NCBI GenBank assembly: GCA_910587145.1
Contig: CAJUMH010000010.1
Coordinates: forward strand, 6,555-70,554
Origin: an uncultured Ruthenibacterium sp.
Lineage (GTDB): Bacteria > Bacillota > Clostridia > Oscillospirales > Ruminococcaceae
Length of the DNA: 64,000 nt
Direction of reading: 5' to 3'
Shown: positions 41,542-50,115 of the stretch, piece by piece
Layout: every line of letters begins with the position of its first letter
How positions within the stretch are numbered: position 1 is the first letter of the stretch
Position numbers and translations under genes: made by a program
Notes under the pieces: generated by a model
Database searches by the model: none
Seen by the model: only the letters and a program-made list of their open reading frames with translations
Told to the model about the DNA's origin: nothing

Positions 41542-42374
41542 GAGTGTTCCTCCTTTTTGTCCCGCTTTGGGGCGGGCTTTATGGGATCCCCTCCCGCTTT
41601 GGGCTTTCCCACTTTCCCCAAAACATTGGAAAGGACAACCAGTAAAAGCGTTGCGCCGAGCATCAGCGTACACAGCGCGTTGATCTCCGGCGTGACGCCG
41701 GTTTTGATCTGCGTATACACCTTGATGGGCAGCGTGTTCACATTGACACCCGTAACAAAGATGCTGATGATCACGTCGTCCAGGCTCATGGCAAAACTGA
41801 GCAGCATGCCGGAGAGAATGGCCGGCGCCAGCAGCGGCAGCGTAATATCAAAAAAAACACGCGCTTCACCCGCACCCAGATCGCGCGCGGCTTCGGCAAG
41901 GCTGGGATCCATGCCCACCAGCCGCGCCTTCACCAGCATATACACATAAGGGATGCAGAAGGTGGTGTGCGCAAGGATGAGCGTCGTCATGCCGAACGGC
42001 AGGCCCAGCAACGAGAAAAACGCCATAAATACCATGCCCAGAATAATCTCCGGAATCATAATGGGCAGCATAGAAAGGTATTCCACGGCGCTTTTGGTGC
42101 GCAGCTGTACCTTGGTAAAACCGTAGGCGCCCAGCGTGCCCACCGCGGCGGCGCCAAGGCTGGCCGAAAGCGCCAGCACAAGGCTGTTGCCAAGCGCCTC
42201 GAACATGGCGCGGTCGCGAAACAGCGTTTCGTACCACCGGAGCGAAAAGCCGCTCCACACACTGCTGATCTTGCTTTCGTTGAACGAATACAAAACGACA
42301 AGCACGATGGGCAGATACAAAATAACGATGATAAGGCCGAGATACAGGTTCGGCAGCCTGGTGCGGTTTTTCAT
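41538..42374 (-). CDS. potC: ABC transporter permease, PotC type
   Basis: A 278-residue permease with six membrane helices. The EAA loop reads EAARDLGAGEARVFFDITLPLLAPAI, the site that docks on the PotA ATPase. The N-terminus is typical of PotC, with YLPIVLVVLYSFNESK. The gene overlaps potB and potD by four bases each (ATGA), so the set is translationally coupled. The last 25 residues are a soluble Lys/Pro-rich tail. Confidence 0.94.
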   Translation of the reverse strand: MKNRTRLPNLYLGLIIVILYLPIVLVVLYSFNESKISSVWSGFSLRWYETLFRDRAMFEALGNSLVLALSASLGAAAVGTLGAYGFTKVQLRTKSAVEYLSMLPIMIPEIILGMVFMAFFSLLGLPFGMTTLILAHTTFCIPYVYMLVKARLVGMDPSLAEAARDLGAGEARVFFDITLPLLAPAILSGMLLSFAMSLDDVIISIFVTGVNVNTLPIKVYTQIKTGVTPEINALCTLMLGATLLLVVLSNVLGKVGKPKAGGDPIKPAPKRDKKEEHS

Positions 42375-43234
42375 AGCAGGCCCTCCAGCTCGGTGGTGTG
42401 CGTCACGCGCTTATACAGCGAGATCATCAGGCTCGTCAGCACCATCAGCACAACGCTCAGCGCCGCGGCAAACGGCCAGTTGTGCGCCTTCATCAGCTGA
42501 TCCTGGATCAGGCTGCCCACCAGCACCACCTTGTTGCCGCCCAGAATATCGGCAATAAAGAACAGGCCCATCGAGGGGATGAAGGTGAGGATCACGCCGG
42601 AAAGCAGCCCGGGCAGCGTGAGCGGCAGCGTAACGGTAAGAAAGGCCTTCAGCGGCGTTGCGCCCAGATCGCGCGCCGCTTCCACAAGGCTCCAATCCAG
42701 CTTTTCGGCGCTGGAATACACCGCAAGGATCATAAACTGCAGCAGCGCATACACCATGCCTACCACAACGGCAGGGTAGGTGTACAGCAGCTTCAGCGGG
42801 CTGTCGGTAAGGCCGAGGCCCATCAAAAGCTTATCGAGCGTGCCGTTCGCGCGGAAGATGATGATCCACCCGTACAGGCGGATCAGAGAACTTGTCCAGA
42901 AGGGGATCATCAGCAGCATCATCACGCGGCCCTTCCACACGGGAGAGAGCTTTGCCATAAAGTAGCCGAACGGATACCCGATGGCACAGATCAGCAGCGT
43001 GCTCACAATGGCCAGCCGAAACGATTCCAGAAAGGTGTTCAGATACACCGGCTGAAGAATATTTTGGTAGTTGTCCGTCGTAAACTCATGGATGACGCCC
43101 CATACCTCGGCGCGCGTCTGAAAGCTGAGCACCAGCATATACACGAGCGGCCCCGCCACAAAAACGAGCGTAAACAGATACAGGGGCAGCAGCGTCAGCC
43201 AGACGCCGCCGCGCTTTTTGCGCCGCGCCCTCAT
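42371..43234 (-). CDS. potB: ABC transporter permease, PotB type
   Basis: A 287-residue permease. The start at 43234 overlaps the potA stop (ATGA); the frame is open much further upstream but only as an antisense of coding DNA. Six helices are predicted, with the EAA loop EAARDLGATPLKAFLTVTLP. The periplasmic loop after the first helix holds TTDNYQNILQPVYLNTFLES, which is typical of PotB. It pairs with PotC to form the channel. Confidence 0.94.
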   Translation of the reverse strand: MRARRKKRGGVWLTLLPLYLFTLVFVAGPLVYMLVLSFQTRAEVWGVIHEFTTDNYQNILQPVYLNTFLESFRLAIVSTLLICAIGYPFGYFMAKLSPVWKGRVMMLLMIPFWTSSLIRLYGWIIIFRANGTLDKLLMGLGLTDSPLKLLYTYPAVVVGMVYALLQFMILAVYSSAEKLDWSLVEAARDLGATPLKAFLTVTLPLTLPGLLSGVILTFIPSMGLFFIADILGGNKVVLVGSLIQDQLMKAHNWPFAAALSVVLMVLTSLMISLYKRVTHTTELEGLL

Positions 43235-44331
43235 GCCCCTGCCTCCGCGGCCCCCGTGGGCGCATCCACATCCACGGGCACGGCGTTTTCGGGCTGCCAG
43301 GTAACGCGCACGGCCTCGCCGGTGCGCACGGCAAGGTCGATGCCGTGGCGGCTTGCCACAAGCTCCGTGCCGTCGGCAAGCGTGAGCGCAATGCGCAGCA
43401 TGCCGCCCGCAAACGTTTTTTCGCGGATCACGGCGGGAAGGCCGCAGGCATTTTTGTCCCGCGTGAACTCCACATGCTCGCTGCGCACAGCCAGCGTAAC
43501 GGAGCTGCCGGGCAAAAACGAATAGCCTCGGCACAGCGCTCCGGCGCAGCCGCCCGCGCATTCGGCGCTTAAAACGCCGTTTTCCACGCTGCGCACCGTG
43601 CCCGTAAGCACGTTGGCCGTGCCCACAAAGCGGGCCACATAGCTGGTGCGGGGGCTGTCGTACACCTCGGCGGGCGAGCCGAGCTGCTCAAAGCGTCCGC
43701 CGCGCATTACGGCAATGCGGTCGGACATATTCAGCGCTTCCTCCTGATCGTGCGTGATATAGATAAACGTGATGCCCAGCTGCTTTTGCAGGGCCTTTAA
43801 TTCCGATTGCATCTGACGGCGCAGCTGCAGATCGAGCGCGCCGAGCGGTTCGTCCAGCAGCAGCACGCTGGGGCGGTTCACCACGGCGCGCGCAATGGCA
43901 ACGCGCTGGCGCTGCCCGCCGGAAAGCTCCGAGGGCATGCGCCTTTCGTAGCCGGAAAGCTGCACCAGCGCCAGCGCCTCTTTTACGGCGGCGCGGATCT
44001 CCTCCCGGGAGCGCCTTTTCAGCCGCAGGCTGTAGCCGATGTTCGCGGCCACCGTCATATGGGGAAACAGGGCGTAATTCTGGAACACGGTATTCACATC
44101 GCGCTGATTGGGCTCGGTGTCTGTTACGTCTTTTCCGTTCAGCAGCACGCGCCCCTCATCCGGTGTTTCCAGCCCGGCAATGATGCGCAGCGTGGTGGTT
44201 TTTCCACAGCCCGAAGGCCCCAGCAGCGTGATGAATTCGCCCTTGCCGATAGAAATGCTGACGCCGTTCAGCACATCGGTCTGGCCAAAACGCTTTGCGA
44301 TGCTTTGCAGCTCCAGAATCGTTTCTCCCAT
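43231..44331 (-). CDS. potA: ABC transporter ATP-binding protein, PotA type
   Basis: A 366-residue ATPase, the first gene of the importer operon. Walker A is GPSGCGKTT (about 38-46), followed by the Q-loop VFQNYALFPH, signature LSGGQRQRVAIARA, Walker B VLLLDEPLGALD and H-loop ITHDQEEAL. The C-terminal third is the TOBE regulatory domain of the PotA/MalK group. A ribosome site, GAAGGAGAGG, precedes ATG 44331. It energises PotB-PotC with ATP. The FQN in the Q-loop and the gene order A-B-C-D are those of spermidine/putrescine importers. Confidence 0.95.
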   Translation of the reverse strand: MGETILELQSIAKRFGQTDVLNGVSISIGKGEFITLLGPSGCGKTTTLRIIAGLETPDEGRVLLNGKDVTDTEPNQRDVNTVFQNYALFPHMTVAANIGYSLRLKRRSREEIRAAVKEALALVQLSGYERRMPSELSGGQRQRVAIARAVVNRPSVLLLDEPLGALDLQLRRQMQSELKALQKQLGITFIYITHDQEEALNMSDRIAVMRGGRFEQLGSPAEVYDSPRTSYVARFVGTANVLTGTVRSVENGVLSAECAGGCAGALCRGYSFLPGSSVTLAVRSEHVEFTRDKNACGLPAVIREKTFAGGMLRIALTLADGTELVASRHGIDLAVRTGEAVRVTWQPENAVPVDVDAPTGAAEAGA

Positions 44332-44503
44332 TGTCCTCTCCTTCTTATGACCCGATTAGTCCCCCGGAAGGCCTTGGCGCGACGGAACGGGCGGCCTGAA
44401 GGGAATGCCTGCGCACCGTGCACCAAACCCGATGCAGTGCCTTTTGCCTTGCGGGCAGCGGCAGGCAGGGCGCCCCCGTCCGCCGGGGAACCGTTTACGT
44501 ACC

Positions 44504-44512
44504 ATTATATCA
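44504..44512 (-). promoter_or_regulatory. Extended -10 promoter of the pot operon
   Basis: On the minus strand TGATATAAT combines a perfect -10 hexamer (44504-44509) with the TGn extension. No good -35 lies at the proper distance, as is usual for extended -10 promoters. The potA start is 173 bp downstream. Confidence 0.55.
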
Positions 44513-44722
44513 AAAACGAGCGATTTGTATAGTATTTTTTCGGAAAAAACCGATCCCGTGGCTGCCAAAGTTTTATCCTCTGGAACGAAGAAACTTGTGT
44601 AAGTATACGAAAATTGTGCGGTTTGAGACGGCGTTTCTCCCTTGCGCCTTTCCTCTGCGCCGGCCGGGGGGCGGTTTTGCCTGCGCTTTTCCGAATTCTT
44701 CCGGCTGCAAAAAAAATAAAGG

Positions 44723-44751
44723 TAGACGGTTTGCGCAAAAAAGGATATAAT
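44723..44751 (+). promoter_or_regulatory. Promoter of the acyltransferase genes
   Basis: TAGACG (44723-44728), a 17-bp spacer and a perfect TATAAT (44746-44751) lie 144 bp upstream of the NeuD-type gene. The divergent gap 44332-44894 holds no other gene. Confidence 0.65.
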
Positions 44752-44894
44752 AAGGGAATAATATGGGATAGGATCGATCTTTTGGGACAAGGCGCGGGGG
44801 AAGCACTGCTTCAACCGCGCAAAGTGGGGGATATACCGTCAGAACGTGCCCGGGGCTTGATTCAGAGCTTTCTCAGGAAAGGCGGACAATGTGA

Positions 44895-45431
44895 ATGGAC
44901 GGTTTATTGATTCTTGGCGCGGGCGGCTATGGGCGTACAGTGGCGGAGGCGGCGCGGGCCGCGGGCCGCTGGAAGCGCATTGCCTTTTTGGACGACAGCC
45001 AAAAGGGGGAAAAGATCCTCGGCCGCTGTGCAAAGGTGGCGGAGTACCGGGGCAAATATCACTACGCTTATCCGGCATTTGGCGACAACACGCTGCGCGA
45101 CGACTGGCTGAAGCGGCTGGAGCGCATGGGATATGAGCTGCCGGTGCTGGCGCATCCGCGCGCGTATATCAGCCCGTCGGCGCGGCTTGCGCCCGGCGCC
45201 GTGGTGCTTGCGCTGGCCGCTGTCGGCACGAACACCGTCGTCAGCCGCGGGGCGATCGTCAATATGGGCGCCATCGTCGATCACGACTGTACGGTAGGCG
45301 CGAGCGCGCATGTTGCGCCCGGCGCAATTGTCAAGGCGGGCAATAACATTCCCGCGCGGGTGAAGGTGGATTCCGGCCGTGTCATCGCGCGCGGTGCGGT
45401 ATTTCAATTACAGGAGGAAACATATGTCTAA
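44895..45431 (+). CDS. NeuD/PglD-type sugar O- or N-acyltransferase
   Basis: A 178-residue protein of the NeuD/PglD family. The N-terminal half is a Rossmann-like sugar-binding part (LLILGAGGYGRTVAEAARAA). The C-terminal half is a left-handed beta-helix of hexapeptide repeats (SARLAPGAVVLALAAVGTNT and on). His in VDHDCTVG is the expected general base, and acetyl-CoA is the usual donor. The ribosome site before ATG 44895 is weak. It overlaps the next gene by 8 bp, and that gene begins with a homologous domain. The pair may act on a nucleotide-linked or phosphorylated amino sugar; the substrate is not evident. Confidence 0.88.
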   Translation: MDGLLILGAGGYGRTVAEAARAAGRWKRIAFLDDSQKGEKILGRCAKVAEYRGKYHYAYPAFGDNTLRDDWLKRLERMGYELPVLAHPRAYISPSARLAPGAVVLALAAVGTNTVVSRGAIVNMGAIVDHDCTVGASAHVAPGAIVKAGNNIPARVKVDSGRVIARGAVFQLQEETYV

Positions 45432-47046
45432 GCTGCTGATCTTGGGTATGGGCGGCCTTGGCCGCATGGTGGGCGAGGTGGCCGCGGGGCTCGGCCGCTG
45501 GGAGGAGATCGCCTTTTTGGACGACGCGGTGCGCGATGCGCAGATTGTGGGCAAGTGCATGGATTACACCGTGCTTGCGCACCGGTATGAGGAAGCGATC
45601 GCCGCCTTTGGCGATAACCGTCTGCGCCTTGCGTGGACGCGCCGCCTGACGGAGGCGGGCTACCGTGTGCCGTGCATCGTGCACGCGTCGGCCGTCGTCA
45701 GCCCGTCGGTGCAGATGGGGGCGGGCTGCCTTGTGCTGCAGGGCGCGATCGTCAATCCCAATACCACGCTGGGCATGGCCTGCCTTGTAAACAGCGGCGC
45801 GCTGGTGGATCATGACAACCGGCTGGGAGACGGCGTGCATGTGAACCTGCACGCCACCGTCAAAGCGTGGTGCGATCTGGCGCCGTGCGCCCGCACCGAG
45901 GCGGGCGAGGTGGTCTATTCCACGCGCCGGCGCATTGAGGGCGTGGAGGATCATGATCTGGAGGACGCGCTGTTCGCCTTCAAGCTGGGCGAGACGGCCA
46001 GCTATGTAAAGCCGTTCGGCTCGGGCCACATCAACGATACGTATGCCGTCTATATGTCTGTGCCGGGCGGCGACGAGCTGCGCTATGTAATCCAGCGCAT
46101 CAATACCGACGTGTTTAAAAACCCGCACGACGTAATGGAGAATATTTTCGGCGTTACCGAATACCTGCGCCGCAGGATCATGGAGCGCGGCGGCGACGCC
46201 GACCGGGAAACGCTGAATTACATCAAGACAAAAACCGGCGCAAACTATTTCGAGGATGCGGCGGGCAGCGCATGGCGCTGCTACAATTACATCCCGGATT
46301 CCGTATGCATCGAGAGCGTATCCGATCCGATGGATTTTTATCATTCGGGCAAGAGCTTTGGCGGCTTTTTGCGCGAGCTGGAGCATTATCCCGCCGATAC
46401 GCTGCATGAGACGATTGAAAAATTCCACGACACGCGCAAGCGTCTGGCCGATTTTGATAAGGCCCTTGCGCGCGATGTGAAAAACCGCGCCAAAGACTGC
46501 GCGGCCGAAATCGCGTTTATCCAGCAGCGCCGCGCAGACTGCGCCGTACTGATGGACCTGCTGGAGGCGGGCAAGCTGCCGCTGCGCGTTACGCACAACG
46601 ATACCAAGCTGAACAACATTCTGTTCGACGAAAAAACCGGCAATGCGCTGTGCGTGATCGATCTGGATACGATCATGCCCGGCCTTGCGCTGAACGATTA
46701 CGGCGATTCCATCCGCTTTGGCGCTTCCACCGCTGCCGAGGACGAGCCGGATGCTTCCAAGGTGCACTTCGATCTGTACCTGTTCGAGCTGTACACCCGG
46801 GGCTATCTGGAAGCCGCGGGCGATGCGCTGACGGATACCGAAAAGGAATATCTGCCCTGGGGCGCGAAGCTGATGACGCTGGAATGCGGCACGCGGTTCT
46901 TAACGGACTATCTGCAGGGCGATACATATTTTAAAGTGAGCCACCCGAAGCACAACCTCGAGCGCTGCCGCACGCAGTTTAAGCTTGTGGCCGATATGGA
47001 GCGCGTTTGGGACGAGATGGCGGCCATTGTAAAAAAATACGCCTGA
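45424..47046 (+). CDS. NeuD-type acyltransferase fused to N-acetylhexosamine-kinase-like domain
   Basis: A 540-residue two-domain protein; the start at 45424 is fixed by CAGGAGGAAACAT. Residues 1-180 repeat the NeuD/PglD fold of the upstream gene (KLLILGMGGLGRMVGEVAAG, then GALVDHDNRLGDG). Residues about 190-540 are an aminoglycoside-phosphotransferase-fold kinase most like N-acetylhexosamine 1-kinase (NahK/LnpB). It shows FGSGHINDTYAVY for the nucleotide loop, His391 in VTHNDTKLNNILFD for the catalytic loop, and CVIDLDTIMPG for the metal Asp. NahK phosphorylates GlcNAc or GalNAc released from mucin or milk glycans. I do not know this fusion as a standard architecture. Confidence 0.87.
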   Translation: MSKLLILGMGGLGRMVGEVAAGLGRWEEIAFLDDAVRDAQIVGKCMDYTVLAHRYEEAIAAFGDNRLRLAWTRRLTEAGYRVPCIVHASAVVSPSVQMGAGCLVLQGAIVNPNTTLGMACLVNSGALVDHDNRLGDGVHVNLHATVKAWCDLAPCARTEAGEVVYSTRRRIEGVEDHDLEDALFAFKLGETASYVKPFGSGHINDTYAVYMSVPGGDELRYVIQRINTDVFKNPHDVMENIFGVTEYLRRRIMERGGDADRETLNYIKTKTGANYFEDAAGSAWRCYNYIPDSVCIESVSDPMDFYHSGKSFGGFLRELEHYPADTLHETIEKFHDTRKRLADFDKALARDVKNRAKDCAAEIAFIQQRRADCAVLMDLLEAGKLPLRVTHNDTKLNNILFDEKTGNALCVIDLDTIMPGLALNDYGDSIRFGASTAAEDEPDASKVHFDLYLFELYTRGYLEAAGDALTDTEKEYLPWGAKLMTLECGTRFLTDYLQGDTYFKVSHPKHNLERCRTQFKLVADMERVWDEMAAIVKKYA

Positions 47047-47068
47047 TCGGCCCTGCGGCATAAAAAAT

Positions 47069-47095
47069 CCCCGTTCGCCGGTCTGGCGAACGGGG
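47069..47095 (-). terminator. Terminator of spoIIID, probably bidirectional
   Basis: CCCCGTTCGCC and GGCGAACGGGG form a perfect 11-bp stem. On the minus strand it is followed by ATTTTTTATG, a good U-tract. It also lies behind the convergent kinase fusion gene. Confidence 0.85.
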
Positions 47096-47101
47096 AATGT
47101 T

Positions 47102-47377
47102 CTATTTTACGTGCGAAAGCGTCCGTTTTGCCTCCGGGTGGTACTTCTGCCTTGTGGCTGCGCCGCCGCGCAGGTGGCGCTCCTCCTTATTCTGCTGCAG
47201 CACCCGCCGCACGCCGTTGTACAGCGCGCGATTTTGCCGTTTTAGGCGCTGTGTCAGATCTTTATGTACGGTCGATTTGCTGATGCCGAATTGCTGTGCG
47301 GCGCTGCGCACGGTAGCGCCCGTTTCCACCACATACTGCCCCAGCGCGACGGCGCGCTCTTCCGGATTCCCTTTCAT
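47102..47377 (-). CDS. spoIIID: Sporulation transcriptional regulator SpoIIID
   Basis: A 91-residue DNA-binding protein of the mother-cell line in endospore formation. ATG 47377 is chosen for its GGAG site and for agreement with the known start pattern (MKGNPEERAVALGQYVVETG). The helix-turn-helix ATVRSAAQQFGISKSTVHKD and the basic C-terminal part are characteristic. SpoIIID acts with sigma-E to switch mother-cell genes on and off. It is monocistronic and ends at a bidirectional terminator. Its presence is firm evidence for a spore-forming lineage. Confidence 0.95.
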   Translation of the reverse strand: MKGNPEERAVALGQYVVETGATVRSAAQQFGISKSTVHKDLTQRLKRQNRALYNGVRRVLQQNKEERHLRGGAATRQKYHPEAKRTLSHVK

Positions 47378-47457
47378 GCACACACCACTCCCCATGCGGG
47401 CGTATGCCCGCGTGTCTGGTGCATGTATATGCCGGGTGCAAACAGATTATGTGCCGT

Positions 47458-47904
47458 TTAGCGCGCTCGTACCATTTCCAGTTCATACAAAGCGGCATTC
47501 AAAGGCTTTTGGTCTCCTGACTCCTGAAATCCATGCCTTTTATAAAATCGACGGGCGCCCTCATTAATATTCAGCACCCAAAGCGTCGGGATTCCGGCGC
47601 ACATCGCAACCGCATATTTCAAAAGTCGTTCACCGTATCGTTTATTCTGTTCTTCTGGCAGGACATACAGGTTTTCTATCAGATTTTTATAGACAGAAAC
47701 AATACCGACGGGCTTTCTGTCGATCAGCATGAACAGCTTTTTTCCGGCAGCCATTTCTCTGCGCAGATATTCTTTCTGTGTGGTGGGCGTATGTGTTTTT
47801 ATAAATGCTTCGGAACAAAATCCTCTGTGAGATGCTTTCCAGCTTTCCGCATGAATGAGCCCCGCCTGTAGGATGTTTTTTTCGTTCACCTCGACAAATT
47901 GCAT
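47458..47904 (-). CDS. GNAT-family N-acetyltransferase
   Basis: A 148-residue acyltransferase starting at ATG 47904 after GGAAAGGAAACC. The GNAT core is visible: strand IENLYVLPEEQNKRYGERLLKYA with the acetyl-CoA loop, then LWVLNINEGARRFYKRHGFQ, the classic closing motif. The acceptor is unknown. Its DNA is visibly AT-richer and its codon use less GC-biased than that of its neighbours, which suggests recent acquisition. It stands alone between spoIIID and nfo, with 80-130 bp of gene-free sequence on each side. Confidence 0.88.
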   Translation of the reverse strand: MQFVEVNEKNILQAGLIHAESWKASHRGFCSEAFIKTHTPTTQKEYLRREMAAGKKLFMLIDRKPVGIVSVYKNLIENLYVLPEEQNKRYGERLLKYAVAMCAGIPTLWVLNINEGARRFYKRHGFQESGDQKPLNAALYELEMVRAR

Positions 47905-48031
47905 CTTGGTTTCCTTTCCAATGCCCGAGGTCTTGCTTTTTCCCTCGTCGGCATTCCGTTTCGATTGTCATATCCATGATAGGTGTATTCAATTGAGCCT
48001 TTCCCGATTCGACGGACAGTGATCGGTGCTT

Positions 48032-48874
48032 TTACGCTTCATCGATATACATGCCGCGCAAAAGGGCAATCTCCCGGGCCCAGCCCGCGTCGTCGTTGGG
48101 CGTTTCCAGAATCAGCGGCAGATCGCGCAGCGCCGGATGGTTGACGATGCGCCGGAACGCCTCGAGACCGATGTGCCCCGCGCCGATCTGCGCGTGACGG
48201 TCCTTGTGCGCGCCCAGCGGATTCATGCTGTCGTTCAGATGCACGGCCTTCAGGCGGCCAAGGCCGATCGTTTTGTCAAACTGCGCCAGCACGCCGTCCA
48301 GATCGTTTACAATGTCGTACCCGGCGTCCCACACGTGGCAGGTATCGAGGCACACGCCCATTTTGTCCGCGCATGCAACGCCGTCCAAAATGGCGCGCAG
48401 TTCTTCAAAGCTGCGGCCCACCTCGCTGCCCTTTCCGGCCATTGTCTCAAGCAGAACGGTGGTATGCTGCTCCGGCGTCAACACGTCGTTCAGCTGTGCG
48501 GTGATGAAGGCAATGCCCGCTTCGGCGCCCTGCCCAACATGGCTGCCGGGATGAAAATTGTAAAGGTTGCCGGGCGTATGCTCCAGACGGGCCAGATCCT
48601 CGCGCATCATCGTGCGCGCAAATTCGCGCAGGTGCGCGTCTGCCGCACAGGCGTTCATGGTATAGGGCGCGTGCGCCACCAGCGGGCCAGTAACGCCATT
48701 CGTTCCGGCCTCGGCCAGAAACGCGGCGATATCGGCTTCGTCCAGCGCCTTGGCGCTGCCGCCGCGCGGGTTGCGTGTGAAAAACGCGAACGTATTCGCG
48801 CCCAGCCGGTGCGCCTGCCGCCCCATTGCGGCGTAGCCTTTTGCGGCAGAAATGTGGCTTCCGATCCTGATCAT
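48032..48874 (-). CDS. nfo: Endonuclease IV (AP endonuclease)
   Basis: A 280-residue TIM-barrel enzyme with three zinc ions that cuts DNA 5' to abasic sites. The start at 48874 follows AAAGGACGG; the frame upstream overlaps the divergent gene. The family opening MIRIGSHISAAKG is present. Metal-ligand motifs are in place: NFHPGSHVG, VLLETMAGKG, MGVCLDTCHVWDAGYD, HLNDSMNPLG with KDRHAQIGAGHIG, and LILETPND. Length is normal. It is divergent from the alkD-like gene with only 54 bp between the starts, so both may share a regulatory region. Confidence 0.96.
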   Translation of the reverse strand: MIRIGSHISAAKGYAAMGRQAHRLGANTFAFFTRNPRGGSAKALDEADIAAFLAEAGTNGVTGPLVAHAPYTMNACAADAHLREFARTMMREDLARLEHTPGNLYNFHPGSHVGQGAEAGIAFITAQLNDVLTPEQHTTVLLETMAGKGSEVGRSFEELRAILDGVACADKMGVCLDTCHVWDAGYDIVNDLDGVLAQFDKTIGLGRLKAVHLNDSMNPLGAHKDRHAQIGAGHIGLEAFRRIVNHPALRDLPLILETPNDDAGWAREIALLRGMYIDEA

Positions 48875-48928
48875 AAAAGAGCCGTCCTTTCCGAAAAAAA
48901 GCCTGAAGGTGGTTTGGAGGGAACAACG

Positions 48929-49663
48929 ATGCAAAAGTTCAAAGAACCGATCACGGCGCGCGGCGTGCGCGCAGAGCTGGCCCGCATGGCCGAGCCGGAA
49001 TACGCGGCCTTTGCCGGAAGGCTGCTGCCCGGCGTGGACGATCTGCTGGGCGTGCGTTTGCCGAAGCTGCGCGCCCTTGCGCGCCGTCTGGCCCGGGGAG
49101 ACTGGGCGGCATACCTTGCGGCGGCCGAAAGCGGCACGTTTGAGGAGCGCATGCTGCAGGGCATGGTGATCGGTTCTCTGGACGCGCCCGCAAAAGAGGT
49201 GCTTGCGTGCGTGGCCGCCTTTCTCCCCAAGATCGACAACTGGTCGGTGTGCGACAGCTTTTGCAGCGGCCTCAAGCTTGCGCGCGCCGAGCCGGAGCGC
49301 GTATGGGATTTTTTAATGCCCCTTTTGCACGATGCGCGCCCTTACGCCGTGCGCTTTGCGGTGGTGATGCTGCTGCTTTACTACATCGACGAGGCGCATT
49401 TGCCGGCGGTGCTGGAGTGCCTTGCCCGCGTGCGCCATGAGGCGTATCCCGTAAAAATGGCCGTGGCGTGGGCGGCATCCATGTGCTATGCGGCCTTCCC
49501 GCGCGAGACGCTGCAATGGCTGCAGAGCATGCCGCTGGACGCAGAGACACACCGCAAAACGATCCGCAAGATCTGCGAATCGCGCCGGGTGGATGCGGCC
49601 GAAAAGCAGCGGGTCAAACAGCTGGCGTGGAGCGAAGCGCTGCATCTGCAGCGCCCCCTGTAA
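48929..49663 (+). CDS. DNA alkylation repair protein, AlkD-like
   Basis: A 244-residue all-helical protein starting at ATG 48929 after TTGGAGGGAAC. HEAT-like repeats are visible, among them LPGVDDLLGVRLPKLRALAR, LPKIDNWSVCDSFCSGLK and YAVRFAVVMLLLYYIDEAHL. This is the pattern of the AlkD family, DNA glycosylases that remove bulky or N3/N7-alkylated bases. The KIDNWSVCDSF segment covers the place of the conserved Asp and Trp residues used for catalysis. It stands divergent to nfo, whose product would process the abasic sites made, and is followed 34 bp later by an MGMT-family gene. Confidence 0.87.
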   Translation: MQKFKEPITARGVRAELARMAEPEYAAFAGRLLPGVDDLLGVRLPKLRALARRLARGDWAAYLAAAESGTFEERMLQGMVIGSLDAPAKEVLACVAAFLPKIDNWSVCDSFCSGLKLARAEPERVWDFLMPLLHDARPYAVRFAVVMLLLYYIDEAHLPAVLECLARVRHEAYPVKMAVAWAASMCYAAFPRETLQWLQSMPLDAETHRKTIRKICESRRVDAAEKQRVKQLAWSEALHLQRPL

Positions 49664-49697
49664 TGAACAGACCAACAGAAACAGGATGTGAAAAGCC

Positions 49698-50027
49698 ATG
49701 GCAAACGCGTTTACCAAACGTATTTACGAGGTGGTGCGGCAGATCCCGCGCGGATATGTCGCCTCCTATGGACAGATAGCGGCGCTGGCGGGCAACCCGC
49801 GCGGGGCGCGGGGCGTTGGCTTTGCACTGCACCGCAACCCGCAGCCGGGAGAGATCCCCTGCCATCGCGTTGTGTTCCAAGACGGCAGCCTGTGCGGCGG
49901 CTTCGCGTTTGGCGGCGAGGGCGCGCAGCGCGCGCTGCTTGCGGACGAGGGCGTGGTGTTTTTGCCGGACGGCCGCGTCGATCTGCAAAAATGCGCGTGG
50001 CTCGGCGCGCCGCGCGCCCGGGAATGA
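49698..50027 (+). CDS. Short MGMT-family protein with active-site Cys
   Basis: A 109-residue protein that contains only the C-terminal DNA-binding part of O6-alkylguanine alkyltransferases. The motif EIPCHRVV holds Cys55, so it is not an ATL protein in the strict sense, in which Trp replaces Cys. PRGYVASYGQIAALAG is the conserved helix-turn-helix segment. The family member of this size (YbaZ/Atl1-like) either repairs alkylguanine or flags it for excision repair; with Cys present the first is possible. It lies 34 bp behind the alkD-like gene and probably shares its transcript. Confidence 0.85.
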   Translation: MANAFTKRIYEVVRQIPRGYVASYGQIAALAGNPRGARGVGFALHRNPQPGEIPCHRVVFQDGSLCGGFAFGGEGAQRALLADEGVVFLPDGRVDLQKCAWLGAPRARE

Positions 50028-50115
50028 TGCGGACGGCGGGTTTGCCGGGGCGTTGGCCATTGCCGCGCGGCAAGCCTGCCGGGGCTTTGGCCATCAGGGC
50101 GCGTTTAAAAAAACT

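Noticed and set aside
41538..44331. Assigning the importer firmly to polyamines
   Set aside because: PotABCD-type homology is clear, but specificity varies within the family and the gene context points to N-acyl compounds. The names are kept as family labels only.
48026..48928. In-frame upstream extension of the alkD-like gene (about 300 codons)
   Set aside because: It runs antisense to nfo and lacks protein features. The strong ribosome site at 48912-48924 fixes the start at 48929.
49698..50027. Calling the short MGMT-family protein an ATL
   Set aside because: ATL proteins lack the reactive Cys. Here PCHR is intact, so only the general family name is justified.
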